A stretch of DNA of 64,000 nucleotides from JBPEWY01 sp965224095 (GTDB lineage Bacteria; Bacteroidota; Bacteroidia; Flavobacteriales; Flavobacteriaceae), in the NCBI GenBank assembly GCA_965224095.1, contig OZ245039.1:3750723-3814722 (forward strand), given 5' to 3'. Made by a program: the position numbers and the translations under genes. The notes under the pieces are model-generated. The model searched no databases and was not told the origin of the DNA. It saw only the letters and a list, made by a program, of their open reading frames with translations. Of this stretch, positions 57,301 through 64,000 are shown in pieces. Each line of letters begins with the position of its first letter. The stretch's first letter is position 1.

Positions 57301-58828
57301 AGAAGTATTAAACTATCAGGGAGAGCTAACATTGAGGAATAATTTTTTCTCTTTGGGAGGGCACTCCCTAAGTGCTGTTAAATTAGCATATAAGATTAAT
57401 GAAAGATATAATTGCAATATTGGTTTAAAAACAATTTTTGACTATCCTACCTTGATCTCTTTGTCTAATTTTTTAAAGGAGATAAAGCAAGAAGAATTTG
57501 TGACTATTCCAAAGGCTGCTCAAAAAGAGTTTTATCACATTACACCTTCACAATATCAACTTTGGGTTGCTTCTCAAACAACAGAGAGATCTATTGCGTA
57601 TAATATGGTAGCCGCTTTTGAAGTAGAAGGTGTAATCTATCCCCATAAAATGGAGAAAGCTGTTATGGAACTCATTTCTAAAAATGAGATCTTACGAACT
57701 TCTTTTGTGGAAAAGGAGGGACAGGTTTACCAGAAGATTAAACCTGTTCAAGATGTGAAATTTTCACTTTCATTGGCTCAAGTAGATAAGGATCGGGTAA
57801 GACATTATATTGAGAAGTATATAAATACACCGTTTAGGCTAGAAGAAGATCTTTTGTTACGAATGTTACTAATACAAACTGGCTCTAATAGCTCAATATT
57901 AGTTTTTTGTACACATCATATTATAATAGATGGGATCTCTATAGAGTTTTTTGCAAATAAATTCATAGAAAATTATCAAACAGGCGAGTCCATTGAACAA
58001 TTCAGTGAAATTCAATTTAAAGATTATTCAGAATGGCAATATAATATGGATGTAAACCGATCAACTTATTTTTATAAGGACCTTTTAAAAGATTATCAGT
58101 CTAAAGAAAGTATTTCCTATGATAAATTGCTTTCAGACAAAGATGTTTATATAGGAGACCATTATTCAATTTCTTTTAGTAAGGAACTTACAAGCTTACT
58201 AAAACAATTTGCTGAGAAATACGAAAGTACACCATTTACGGTGATGGTTTCATTATTAAACATGGTTATCCACACCATTGAAGGACATAAAGATATAGTT
58301 ATAGGAATAATACATTCAGGAAGAAACATAGGAAGTATAGCCTCTATGATCGGGATGTTTGTAAAGACGTTACCACTCCGCACTAGGTTTAATGCAGATA
58401 TCTCTTTTCTAAAATTGGTAAATCAAGTTCAGAAACAATTACTATTACTAAAAGAACATCAGGATTTACCCTCTTCTGAAATAGAAAGGGACCTGTTTGA
58501 TATTTTAGTTACTTATCAGAATCCTGAATTTTCATATCGAAAAGAAATAGTAATGGGTGAAACTAAACTCAAATACCTGTCAGTAAGTACAAATTATAAC
58601 AGGATTCCACTATTGTTTAACTTTTTTGAAGTAGAGGGAGTTCTCAACTTAACAGTTTCTTACAATACCAATAAATATGAAAAATCAACCCTTGTTTTTT
58701 TTGTAGAGTTATTCAAAGAGTTATTAGATTATGCTATTCAACAACCTGCTTCAAAGCTGTCAACATTAAAAACTTATGTGTATGAGAATAAAGAACAGGA
58801 AAAGTTAGATCTGGATTTTAATTTTTAG
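54377..58828 (+). CDS. Non-collinear NRPS ending in an orphan C domain: C-A-PCP-C
   Basis: 1483 residues, encoded after the TE gene and the exporter. It lacks a TubC docking domain; the first C begins at about residue 16 (LTLPQQDVYFEQLLYPND), in a style seen in starter or stand-alone C domains, with HHIITDG near 146. A has TSGSTGNPKG (near 609) and MYGPTETTIW; code DILQFGMIWK, Gly-like. Its A7 motif is NTNDL instead of TGD. This A is clearly the sister of the third A domain of the NRPS at 2-7330 (shared VTTYSFDISILEF, IIQATPSF, LWNMYGPTETTIWSS). PCP GGHSLSA near 993. A second full C (from 1053, HHIIIDG near 1180) ends the protein with no A or PCP after it. It may start the assembly line and pass the chain to an A-first protein, or act as a tailoring condensation. 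Confidence 0.93.
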   Translation: MIVQENKNPYSKNVMKLTLPQQDVYFEQLLYPNDAIYNIGAKILIEGPLEVKVLQKAYQFLIRQHDTYRTVFNNEGVEISASVIADLKEDLPFMDFSSAEHADKKANVFMQEEFTKPFNITSGRHLHRFILIKVAIEKYYLFSVYHHIITDGWGTSLMFQRLVKNYNELRENNKIISQYPYSYKDFIDDDEAYKSSASFLKDKEYWLQRFNKLPENVFKKINLTQKKNKSKRKTFYIKREQYDEINFTAKKYRVSTFHFILAVLFIYFGRKHQKKDMAIGLPVLNRGKSIFKKTVGLFMGISPLRVQIDVNSKFEELLSMIRSQLREDYRHQRFPLGKLMQELNTFNEKERLFNISLSYEKQNYSAHFENTKTTVIPLSHQSERVALAVYIREFDEKEDVKIDFDYNLSYFNEDQISKVTSHFQLLLKDILKDPDRSLLEFDYLSEKERHQLLYTFNDTKRKYPIAKTFLDLFKEKVSQHYNKQAIQDENIQLSYSELHKISDTIARNILESNEKGAIGILMGRSVYTITVLLGILKAGRYYIPLDPTFPGNRLQYIIDHSQLKTIISDRKEAFSFKNCRLISLEMITKDNFKGEKKPLPKIRPENTAYIIYTSGSTGNPKGVEVGHHSLLNFLLSICERPSIKQEDLLFAVTTYSFDISILEFCAPLISGASIYIASNKTLKDHSKIIKELEEVTPTIIQATPSFFQLLINGGWKGSEGVKIFCGGDLLSEDLAEQLLLSCSELWNMYGPTETTIWSSVKRIKDLKESSNIGSPIANTQLFVLDKYLQFLPVGSSGTLYIGGKGLAKGYYRDDELTATKFISNPHGEGKIFNTNDLVQWNEKGELIFLGRNDNQVKIRGFRIELGEIEDKFNQIPQIRKAVVVARKQQRQDAFLVAYIQKKDRKYDVKTSSSFLKKELPEYMIPYVMKEIDEFPLTPNKKIDRKKLAEKEIHINADFDELPQTVLQKELALLWKEVLNYQGELTLRNNFFSLGGHSLSAVKLAYKINERYNCNIGLKTIFDYPTLISLSNFLKEIKQEEFVTIPKAAQKEFYHITPSQYQLWVASQTTERSIAYNMVAAFEVEGVIYPHKMEKAVMELISKNEILRTSFVEKEGQVYQKIKPVQDVKFSLSLAQVDKDRVRHYIEKYINTPFRLEEDLLLRMLLIQTGSNSSILVFCTHHIIIDGISIEFFANKFIENYQTGESIEQFSEIQFKDYSEWQYNMDVNRSTYFYKDLLKDYQSKESISYDKLLSDKDVYIGDHYSISFSKELTSLLKQFAEKYESTPFTVMVSLLNMVIHTIEGHKDIVIGIIHSGRNIGSIASMIGMFVKTLPLRTRFNADISFLKLVNQVQKQLLLLKEHQDLPSSEIERDLFDILVTYQNPEFSYRKEIVMGETKLKYLSVSTNYNRIPLLFNFFEVEGVLNLTVSYNTNKYEKSTLVFFVELFKELLDYAIQQPASKLSTLKTYVYENKEQEKLDLDFNF

Positions 58829-58831
58829 AAG

Positions 58832-59491
58832 ATGCTCATTCTTTATGCCGAAGTACAGGAAACAAAGCACTCGGCATTATTACAACATAACATGCACCTT
58901 TTTTTAAGAGACCATCGTAATAAATTACTCAGGTATCGCAGATGGCAAGATATTCAATTATCATTGTTGGGAAAGTTATTGTTAAAAGAGGGAATGAGAT
59001 ATTTTAATAAAGAAGTAAACTTGAAAGAGCTATACTATACCAAATACGCAAAGCCTTATTTAATAGGAAGTTTTCCTGGTTTTAACATTTCCCATTCAGG
59101 AAGTTTGGCGGTAGTGGTAATTTCAGATCAAAACCCGGAAATCGGTGTTGACATAGAGAAAAAGCACTCAATAAAGATCGAAGATTTTATAGGTCAGATG
59201 ACAAGAAATGAACAAGAGACAATCTTTAATTCGGAAAACCCTTTAGATCAATTTTTTATTTATTGGACACAAAAGGAAGCAGTTTTAAAAGCACATGGAA
59301 AAGGCTTATCCATTCCGTTAAGGTCATTTGAAGTAAATGAAGATCAAGCATTAATAGATGACGTCATGTTTTATACTACAGAGATTATGTTAAGAAATGA
59401 ATATTCTTGTCATGTGGCCTCAACGCAAAGAATAGAAAATCGGGAACTGATCGTTAAAGAAATATATATTGATAGATTTATTAGAAAATGA
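58832..59491 (+). CDS. Sfp-type 4'-phosphopantetheinyl transferase
   Basis: 219 residues. It has the Sfp-type motifs FNISHSG (near 89), GVDIEKK (near 106) for Mg/CoA binding and WTQKEAVLKAHGKGL (near 145), which carries the catalytic Glu and Lys. The enzyme transfers phosphopantetheine from CoA to the carrier-domain serines, of which this window encodes 16. It starts 3 bases after the NRPS stop and its own stop overlaps the next start (ATGA), so it is part of the operon. Length and motifs are normal for the family. Confidence 0.96.
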   Translation: MLILYAEVQETKHSALLQHNMHLFLRDHRNKLLRYRRWQDIQLSLLGKLLLKEGMRYFNKEVNLKELYYTKYAKPYLIGSFPGFNISHSGSLAVVVISDQNPEIGVDIEKKHSIKIEDFIGQMTRNEQETIFNSENPLDQFFIYWTQKEAVLKAHGKGLSIPLRSFEVNEDQALIDDVMFYTTEIMLRNEYSCHVASTQRIENRELIVKEIYIDRFIRK

Positions 59492-61410
59492 AAAGTTTTA
59501 TTATTCCAGTAATATTATTCTGTGGGTTCCATTTATTTGGGCAAGAAGTAGCAATCTCATATGAAGAAGTAAACTCTTTTTTCAAGGAGGTAGATCAAAT
59601 AAATAAACAAGATATTGAATGGGGAATGTTAACGGTCCCGGAAAATTGGGAAAGTCCTTATACGAGGAAGATCAAATTGGCGGTTGCCAGATTAAAGAAT
59701 ACTGCTAATATAGAAAACGCAGAAGCGGTGGTTATGATCGAAGGAGGCCCTGGAGCTGGTGCTATAGAAGGTATTTGGTGGTGGCTAAATCATTCGTTAA
59801 GAAAAACACATGATATTGTTCTTATGGATATTAGAGGAGCGGGTTTTTCAGAACCCAGGCTTTGTCCTGATCTTGGAAAGGAATTGTTGAAGATCCTGGC
59901 AAAAGATCAAAGTTCTGTCACAGACGAACAAGAAAAGGCGGAAGCTGCTCTGAGATGTAAACAAGATCTACTAGCAAGAGGTATTGATGTCAAACATTAT
60001 CAGAGTAATTTCATTGCACAGGATCTCCATGCCTTGAAGGAGTATTTTGAATATTCGCAATGGAATGTTTATGGGGTTTCCTATGGCACGTATATAGCCC
60101 AGATTTATGCGAAAGACTTTCCTAAAGACGTGAAGACCCTGATACTGGACTCCCCAATTTCCAATATAAATGAATATTATACCTTAAATACTTCAAATTA
60201 TGTGAATAGTTTGGAGAAAGTATTCAAACAATGTAGGGAAGACCCGGAGTGTAATTCGGAATATCCTGATCTGAAAACTTTATACAATAGTACTTTAAAA
60301 GCATTGAAAGAAAATCCCATTACGGTAAAGGTTGATAAGGAAATAGTTCCGGGTGGAGAGTTCACCTATAATGTTGAGGACTTTAAGATAGCAGTTCATC
60401 AGGCGTTATATCAAAAAAGATTGGTAGAAGTTTTACCACTTTTAATTGATCAATTTCATAAAAGAAATGAGGATACTCTGAGCGCCTTAGTTGCTGCTTT
60501 TTCGGGGGCGTTAGGATTAGATTATGGGGTGTACTACTGCATGACCTGTAATGAGGCGATTCCCCGGAATAAATTGAAAGCCTACTTTGAAGATGTAAAA
60601 AGTCAGGAACTTCTTAATGAAGGACTGTCTTTTTATAAGTCCGATTTCATTGTATGTGATATGTGGAATAAAGGAAACGTACCATTTACTAACGAATTAG
60701 ATACACTTATTAAAAAAACAGAAATACCAATATTAATATTTACCGGGGAATTTGACCCTATAACTCCTGCCAAAAATGGAAAAGAACTAAGAAATGAATT
60801 TAACAAGGCCCAACTTATTGAAGCTAATTCTTATGGGCATGCATCAAGTTTTACAAGAATTGGATATAAAAAGGTAACAGATTTCATCAACGATCCAAAT
60901 AAAGAGGTTGAAAACCATTTTGAGAAATTAAATACGAACTTTGTTGAGAATATTCATATCAATGGTGGTATTTCTCGAATGGGAAATAGCCTGAACAAAC
61001 GGGAAATACTTTTTTTCATTCCTTTGATCATAGCACTTTTGGTATCCCTAGGCTCAATTTTTATCTATGTATTTTCCTTTTTAAGGAAAAAAAGAAACCA
61101 AGGTAAGCTAAATACAATCATAAAAATATTACTTGTAATTTCTTCCATATTGTCAATATTGATTATCGTTGGAGCAGTGGTAGGTTTAAATAATACTGCA
61201 TCAGAAAATTTCTATATTTTGGCATTTGGACTTCCCCAAAACTATTCGTTTGTTTTTAAGTTATTAATTCCATTTATGATTTCGCTTTCAGTGGCGAGTC
61301 TTATTTTTCTTTTAGGGATGAAGTATATTGAAAATAGGAGTATATTATTTACTGTTTTGTTTTCCAATATTTTGATCGCTGTTTACCTTTTTTTCTGGGG
61401 AGTAATATAG
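59488..61410 (+). CDS. Exported alpha/beta hydrolase (S33/TAP-like peptidase type) with C-terminal membrane helices
   Basis: 640 residues, translationally coupled to the PPTase (4-base overlap). N-terminal signal peptide (MKSFIIPVILFCGFHLFGQ). The hydrolase body resembles proline-iminopeptidase/TAP-like family enzymes: GGPGAG oxyanion loop (near 87), DIRGAGFSEP, nucleophile Ser198 in GVSYG, Asp423 in GEFDPITP and His451 in SYGHASS. After about residue 505, four hydrophobic segments (about 509-530, 543-565, 583-603, 613-638) anchor it, so the catalytic domain should face the periplasm. By analogy with colibactin ClbP (a different fold, also membrane-anchored), it could cleave an N-terminal pro-moiety from an exported precursor, or degrade the product for self-protection. 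Both are inference; a general peptidase is also possible. Confidence 0.85.
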   Translation: MKSFIIPVILFCGFHLFGQEVAISYEEVNSFFKEVDQINKQDIEWGMLTVPENWESPYTRKIKLAVARLKNTANIENAEAVVMIEGGPGAGAIEGIWWWLNHSLRKTHDIVLMDIRGAGFSEPRLCPDLGKELLKILAKDQSSVTDEQEKAEAALRCKQDLLARGIDVKHYQSNFIAQDLHALKEYFEYSQWNVYGVSYGTYIAQIYAKDFPKDVKTLILDSPISNINEYYTLNTSNYVNSLEKVFKQCREDPECNSEYPDLKTLYNSTLKALKENPITVKVDKEIVPGGEFTYNVEDFKIAVHQALYQKRLVEVLPLLIDQFHKRNEDTLSALVAAFSGALGLDYGVYYCMTCNEAIPRNKLKAYFEDVKSQELLNEGLSFYKSDFIVCDMWNKGNVPFTNELDTLIKKTEIPILIFTGEFDPITPAKNGKELRNEFNKAQLIEANSYGHASSFTRIGYKKVTDFINDPNKEVENHFEKLNTNFVENIHINGGISRMGNSLNKREILFFIPLIIALLVSLGSIFIYVFSFLRKKRNQGKLNTIIKILLVISSILSILIIVGAVVGLNNTASENFYILAFGLPQNYSFVFKLLIPFMISLSVASLIFLLGMKYIENRSILFTVLFSNILIAVYLFFWGVI

Positions 61411-61696
61411 AAATAGCTAAATGAAACTTTATAATAGATTCCATACGTTAACCTTATTACAATTTTGGCTGGAAAGTTTCCTTTAAGAAATTAATAATCT
61501 CTTTTGTACCACGAAATTTGGCAATTTATAATTGACAGAAAAGATGTCTGTAAACCAAAGAAATTTATAATGAACTTTTGGAATTCTATGTATATTTAAT
61601 GAACAAAATTTAGCTTGTACAATTTTGGGATCACAACATTTTTCCAAATCCTTAATTATGTAATTTACAAGAAAATAAACACAATATTAGAACGAA

Positions 61697-62488
61697 ATGA
61701 AATATAAAATTTTACTAATACTTGGATTCCTAATCGTAATAAATACTATGGTAAATGCCCAAACTGATACCTCAAACTTTATTAAACCAATACTCATAGA
61801 TAAATCGGTGTTATCTGGAGTTGGCTTAAAAAAAATAGACTTAAAGGATGAACCCGAGAAAGATTTTTATCAGAAAAAACTGTTTGGCGGAGATGACATA
61901 AGTGTTTTTGTCGTTTCCACAAATTCGTGGAATAATAAAATAGATGAATACGCATTTGATGAATACGTTTATTTAATACATGGACAATCAATAGTAAAAC
62001 CCAAAACGGGAAATGCACAAATCTTCAATGTAGGAGACCATTTATTTGTACCAAAAGGTTTTGAAGGAGAATGGGAAATTAGAGCTGGATCCAATTTACA
62101 TTATGAATTAGCAGTTATTACATCGCGAAGGACAGATTCTACCGTAACACTTGAAAATATAAATCATAATGGGTTAAGTAGGTCAAAATTGTCGGGATGT
62201 CAAATTGTTTTTGAAAATGGAAAATATGAAGAATTACTCCATAAAGGAGTGGAATTAGAAATCACTTTAAAGGCAGAAATACCAGATGTTAAATGGGCCT
62301 ATAAGACAGCTGAAAAAGATAAAATGATCCATATTTTATCAGGACAACTATTAATTACAGACCAAAAAGATAATGCGTATATATTTTATACCGGTGACTT
62401 TGTTGTTTTTCCAAAGGGATTTCGGGGAAATTGGAAAAGTGAAGGTCATGGAATGATAAAATATTTGGTAGTGGAAAAAGTGGATTAA
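61697..62488 (+). CDS. Secreted double-cupin protein
   Basis: 263 residues with a signal peptide (MKYKILLILGFLIVINTMVNAQ). Two cupin-like halves follow: one around VYLIHGQSIVKPKTGNAQIF and GDHLFVPKGFEGEWE (about 93-130), the other around IHILSGQLLITDQKDNAYIF and GDFVVFPKGFRGNWK (about 213-252). The repeated GD..FVPKGF.G.W pattern is typical of Cupin_3/(S)-ureidoglycine aminohydrolase-like domains. The first half has VYLIHG, with only some of the usual metal-binding histidines. The function is unknown. A 286-bp AT-rich gap separates it from the hydrolase gene, so it is probably not in the same operon. It may be cargo of the inferred island. Confidence 0.8.
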   Translation: MKYKILLILGFLIVINTMVNAQTDTSNFIKPILIDKSVLSGVGLKKIDLKDEPEKDFYQKKLFGGDDISVFVVSTNSWNNKIDEYAFDEYVYLIHGQSIVKPKTGNAQIFNVGDHLFVPKGFEGEWEIRAGSNLHYELAVITSRRTDSTVTLENINHNGLSRSKLSGCQIVFENGKYEELLHKGVELEITLKAEIPDVKWAYKTAEKDKMIHILSGQLLITDQKDNAYIFYTGDFVVFPKGFRGNWKSEGHGMIKYLVVEKVD

Positions 62489-62869
62489 TAATATTGTACT
62501 GTAAAGTCTCCCATTAAAATGATTGGATGATCGGTTAATCTTACACTTGAAAGAACTCTTATGTCAATTGTTTTAGATGAGTTTTTGTTTTGATGAAGAC
62601 ATTGAATTCTCCAAAAATCTGAGCTTTGTTTATTATTTATTGTGTATGTTTAACTGTAGTTAATTAAAGGGTATTTATACGGAGTTTCTAACATATATGT
62701 CCATGATGTAAGTTATATGTGAATTTTGATGTTTTAGGATTAGTTATATTGTTAGGAATCCGCCATACAAAAGATACATCCGTTGCGTCGTTATTGTAAT
62801 ATTTTTTTGAGTCTTCCTTGAAGTTTGAGGCAAACAAACTTACTATTTTATATGTATTGGTAAAAAGTT
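62489..62869. other. 381-bp AT-rich non-coding stretch
   Basis: No credible gene on either strand. A - strand frame with MKASVGWKTGFEPATSGTT at 62688-62927 is the familiar false ORF produced by reading antisense across a tRNA 3' end. I see no integrase remnant that I can recognise, nor a 5' half (GTGGAAG plus D arm) for the tRNA fragment that follows. Confidence 0.6.
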
Positions 62870-62911
62870 TTGTGGTTCCAGAGGTCGCCGGTTCGAACCC
62901 GGTCTTCCACC
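62870..62911 (+). pseudogene. tRNA-His 3' fragment (anticodon loop to C73), probable att site
   Basis: Read 5' to 3': anticodon loop TTGTGGT with GTG at 62872-62874, 3' anticodon strand TCCAG, five-base variable region AGGTC, a perfect-size T arm (GCCGG, loop TTCGAAC, CCGGT; 62887-62903), acceptor 3' strand CTTCCAC and discriminator C at 62911. GTG anticodon with C73 identifies tRNA-His. Upstream bases (AAGTT) do not pair with TCCAG, and there is no D arm or GTGGAAG acceptor 5' strand, so only the 3' part is present. This is the usual scar left at the far end of an element that integrated into a tRNA-His gene. Confidence 0.85.
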
Positions 62912-62918
62912 CAACAGA

Positions 62919-62949
62919 AGCCTTCAAGTTTACATTGAGGGCTTTTTTT
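62919..62949 (+). terminator. Rho-independent terminator of the former tRNA-His gene
   Basis: AGCCTTCAA (62919-62927), a seven-base loop, TTGAGGGCT (62935-62943; one G-T pair) and a T run to 62949. It sits just downstream of the tRNA fragment, where a tRNA terminator would be, suggesting that this side is the original chromosome. Confidence 0.8.
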
Positions 62950-62975
62950 GTGCCTCATACTTCCGTTCGCTTCAC

Positions 62976-62998
62976 AAAAAAACCTCACTTTTGTGAGG
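62976..62998 (-). terminator. Rho-independent terminator of the M28 peptidase gene
   Basis: On the - strand: CCTCAC, loop AAAA, GTGAGG, then seven T (62998 down to 62976). It lies about 30 bases beyond the stop of the peptidase gene and is convergent with the + strand terminator at 62919-62949. Confidence 0.8.
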
Positions 62999-63029
62999 CT
63001 CTTATTTTGGTTGAGGAAACAAATAAAAA

Positions 63030-64000
63030 TTATTTAGTCGCAGTTTTGTCGTCCAGTTTGATACGTTCATCTCTATTGGCAATCTCCCAGGCCGTGTAAA
63101 AAATGAGTTTTGTACGGTTGGCAAGCAGATCGTAATTAATTTTATCCGGCGTATCGCCCGGACGGTGATAATCGTCATGAGTCCCGTTAAAGTAAAATAT
63201 TACGGGAACTCCGTTTTTTGCAAAGTTATAATGATCGCTGCGATAGTAGAAACGATTAGGATCATCATCGGCATTGTACTTATAATCCAGTTCTATATTA
63301 CAACACGCTTCATTTACTTTCTCCGAAAGCTCATGTAAATCGGTACTTAATTTATCCGACCCAATCAGGTATACGTAATTGCGTTCCCCGGAGCGTTTCG
63401 GATCGATTCTCCCAATCATATCAATATTTAAATCGGCCACGGTTTGTTCTAAGGGAAAAATGGGTTTTTCCACATAATAAGCCGATCCCAGAAGTCCTTT
63501 TTCTTCACCGGTAACGTGCAGGAAAACAATAGATCTTTTAGGGCCGTTTCCTGCATCTGCTGCCTTTTTAAAGGCTTCGGCAATCTCCAACATGGCTACG
63601 GTTCCCGACCCGTCGTCATCGGCTCCGTTATGAATTTCACCTTTGTTGTTAACACCAACATGATCCAAATGAGAAGAAATCACCAAATATTCATAGGGTT
63701 TTTCACTACCCTTGATAACAGCTATAACATTTTCAGAATCAATAGTGCTTGCCGTACTTTTAAAAGTAGCACTCACAGATACCCGAAAATCCTGAACACT
63801 GTGCTTCGAATCGATATCCGGATACAGGGAAGTCCCCATTTCTTTATTTACAACCGTATAGAAAAAACTATTGTCTTCTTCTTTTTTTAAGGACATTCTG
63901 CCTGAACCGGATCGGTTTTTCATAATATTGAATTGCTGCTTAAATAAAGGGAAGTTCTCATCTTCGTAAAACAGAACTGCGGCAGCCCCTTTTTCTTTGG
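63030..64000 (-). CDS. M28 family zinc metallopeptidase, partial (5' end beyond window)
   Basis: The frame stays open to base 64000 on the - strand, so the gene starts outside the window; the ATG at 63923 is internal. The segment before it (EKGAAAVLFYEDENFPLF) looks like the end of a protease-associated (PA) domain. The catalytic domain follows with the M28 metal ligands in order: His in SSHLDHVG, Asp in NGADDDGSG, the Glu pair in HVTGEEKGLLGS, Asp in NIDMIGR and His in DDYHRPGDTPD. These enzymes are usually exported aminopeptidases using two zinc ions. Base composition is richer in GC than the rest of the window. It appears to be an ordinary chromosomal gene outside the biosynthetic cluster. 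Confidence 0.93.
   Translation of the reverse strand, partial: KEKGAAAVLFYEDENFPLFKQQFNIMKNRSGSGRMSLKKEEDNSFFYTVVNKEMGTSLYPDIDSKHSVQDFRVSVSATFKSTASTIDSENVIAVIKGSEKPYEYLVISSHLDHVGVNNKGEIHNGADDDGSGTVAMLEIAEAFKKAADAGNGPKRSIVFLHVTGEEKGLLGSAYYVEKPIFPLEQTVADLNIDMIGRIDPKRSGERNYVYLIGSDKLSTDLHELSEKVNEACCNIELDYKYNADDDPNRFYYRSDHYNFAKNGVPVIFYFNGTHDDYHRPGDTPDKINYDLLANRTKLIFYTAWEIANRDERIKLDDKTATK

Noticed and set aside
61440..61640. Two copies of TACAATTTTGG in the gap before the cupin gene as possible promoter elements
   Set aside because: They do not fit the TAnnTTTG / TTG spacing of Bacteroidota promoters, and short AT-rich repeats are expected by chance here.
62688..62927. A 79-codon frame on the - strand beginning MKASVGWKTGFEPATSG
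   Set aside because: It is the well-known spurious ORF made by reading antisense across the 3' end of a tRNA; the tRNA-His fragment explains its N-terminal part and the rest has no recognisable coding character.
62818..63099. A 93-codon + strand frame across the tRNA fragment and both terminators
   Set aside because: It runs through a tRNA fragment and two terminator hairpins and into the antisense of the M28 gene; no independent support.
63516..63890. A 124-codon + strand frame opposite the M28 peptidase
   Set aside because: The - strand encodes conserved metal-ligand motifs through the same bases, so the + frame is a shadow.

Overview
The window is AT-rich DNA from a Bacteroidota bacterium, most likely a marine Flavobacteriia member. 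Evidence: a flavobacterial-type outer-membrane beta-barrel receptor with a carboxypeptidase-regulatory-like N-domain, signal peptides ending in AQ, weak or absent Shine-Dalgarno sites, and a PA-domain M28 peptidase. Almost all of it (2-61410, all on the + strand, mostly with tiny gaps or overlaps) is one giant hybrid non-ribosomal peptide / polyketide gene cluster. Its upstream end lies outside the window.

Layout: (i) 2-7330, 3' part of an NRPS (A-PCP-C-A-PCP-C-A-PCP); (ii) 7338-9740, a TonB-receptor-like outer-membrane protein; (iii) 9741-10071, a gap with a possible 22-residue ORF; (iv) 10072-51997, the main assembly line in apparent collinear order: docking-C-A-PCP-C-A[LLM]-PCP, KS-AT-KR*-ACP, docking-C-A-PCP, KS-AT-KR*-ACP, docking-C-A-PCP-C-A-PCP, KS-AT*-ACP-C-A-PCP, KS-AT*-ACP-C-A-PCP, docking-C-A-PCP-TE (* = degenerate); (v) 52048-54364, type II thioesterase and a SyrD/PvdE-type cyclic-peptide ABC exporter; (vi) 54377-58828, an odd extra NRPS, C-A-PCP-C; (vii) 58832-61410, Sfp-type phosphopantetheinyl transferase and a membrane-anchored periplasmic alpha/beta hydrolase. 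The window shows 12 A, 12 C, 4 KS and 16 carrier domains, and no epimerase or methyltransferase.

Specificity codes read by eye (GrsA positions 235-331 plus the A10 Lys) suggest, in order: Ala (partial code), unknown, Gly, Leu-like, Gly with an embedded luciferase-like monooxygenase, malonate, Gly-like, malonate, unknown, Ser, then a KS module, Thr-like, a KS module, and two related unknown pockets, followed by TE release. These are pattern matches to remembered signatures, not computed predictions.

On the right, 61697-62488 encodes a secreted double-cupin protein outside the operon. At 62870-62911 lies the 3' part of a tRNA-His gene (from the anticodon loop to C73) without its 5' half, followed by its terminator. 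This is the classic scar of integration into a tRNA gene. Beyond it, GC content rises and a core-like M28 peptidase gene runs on the - strand. I infer that the cluster sits on, or next to, an integrated genomic island whose right edge is in this window.
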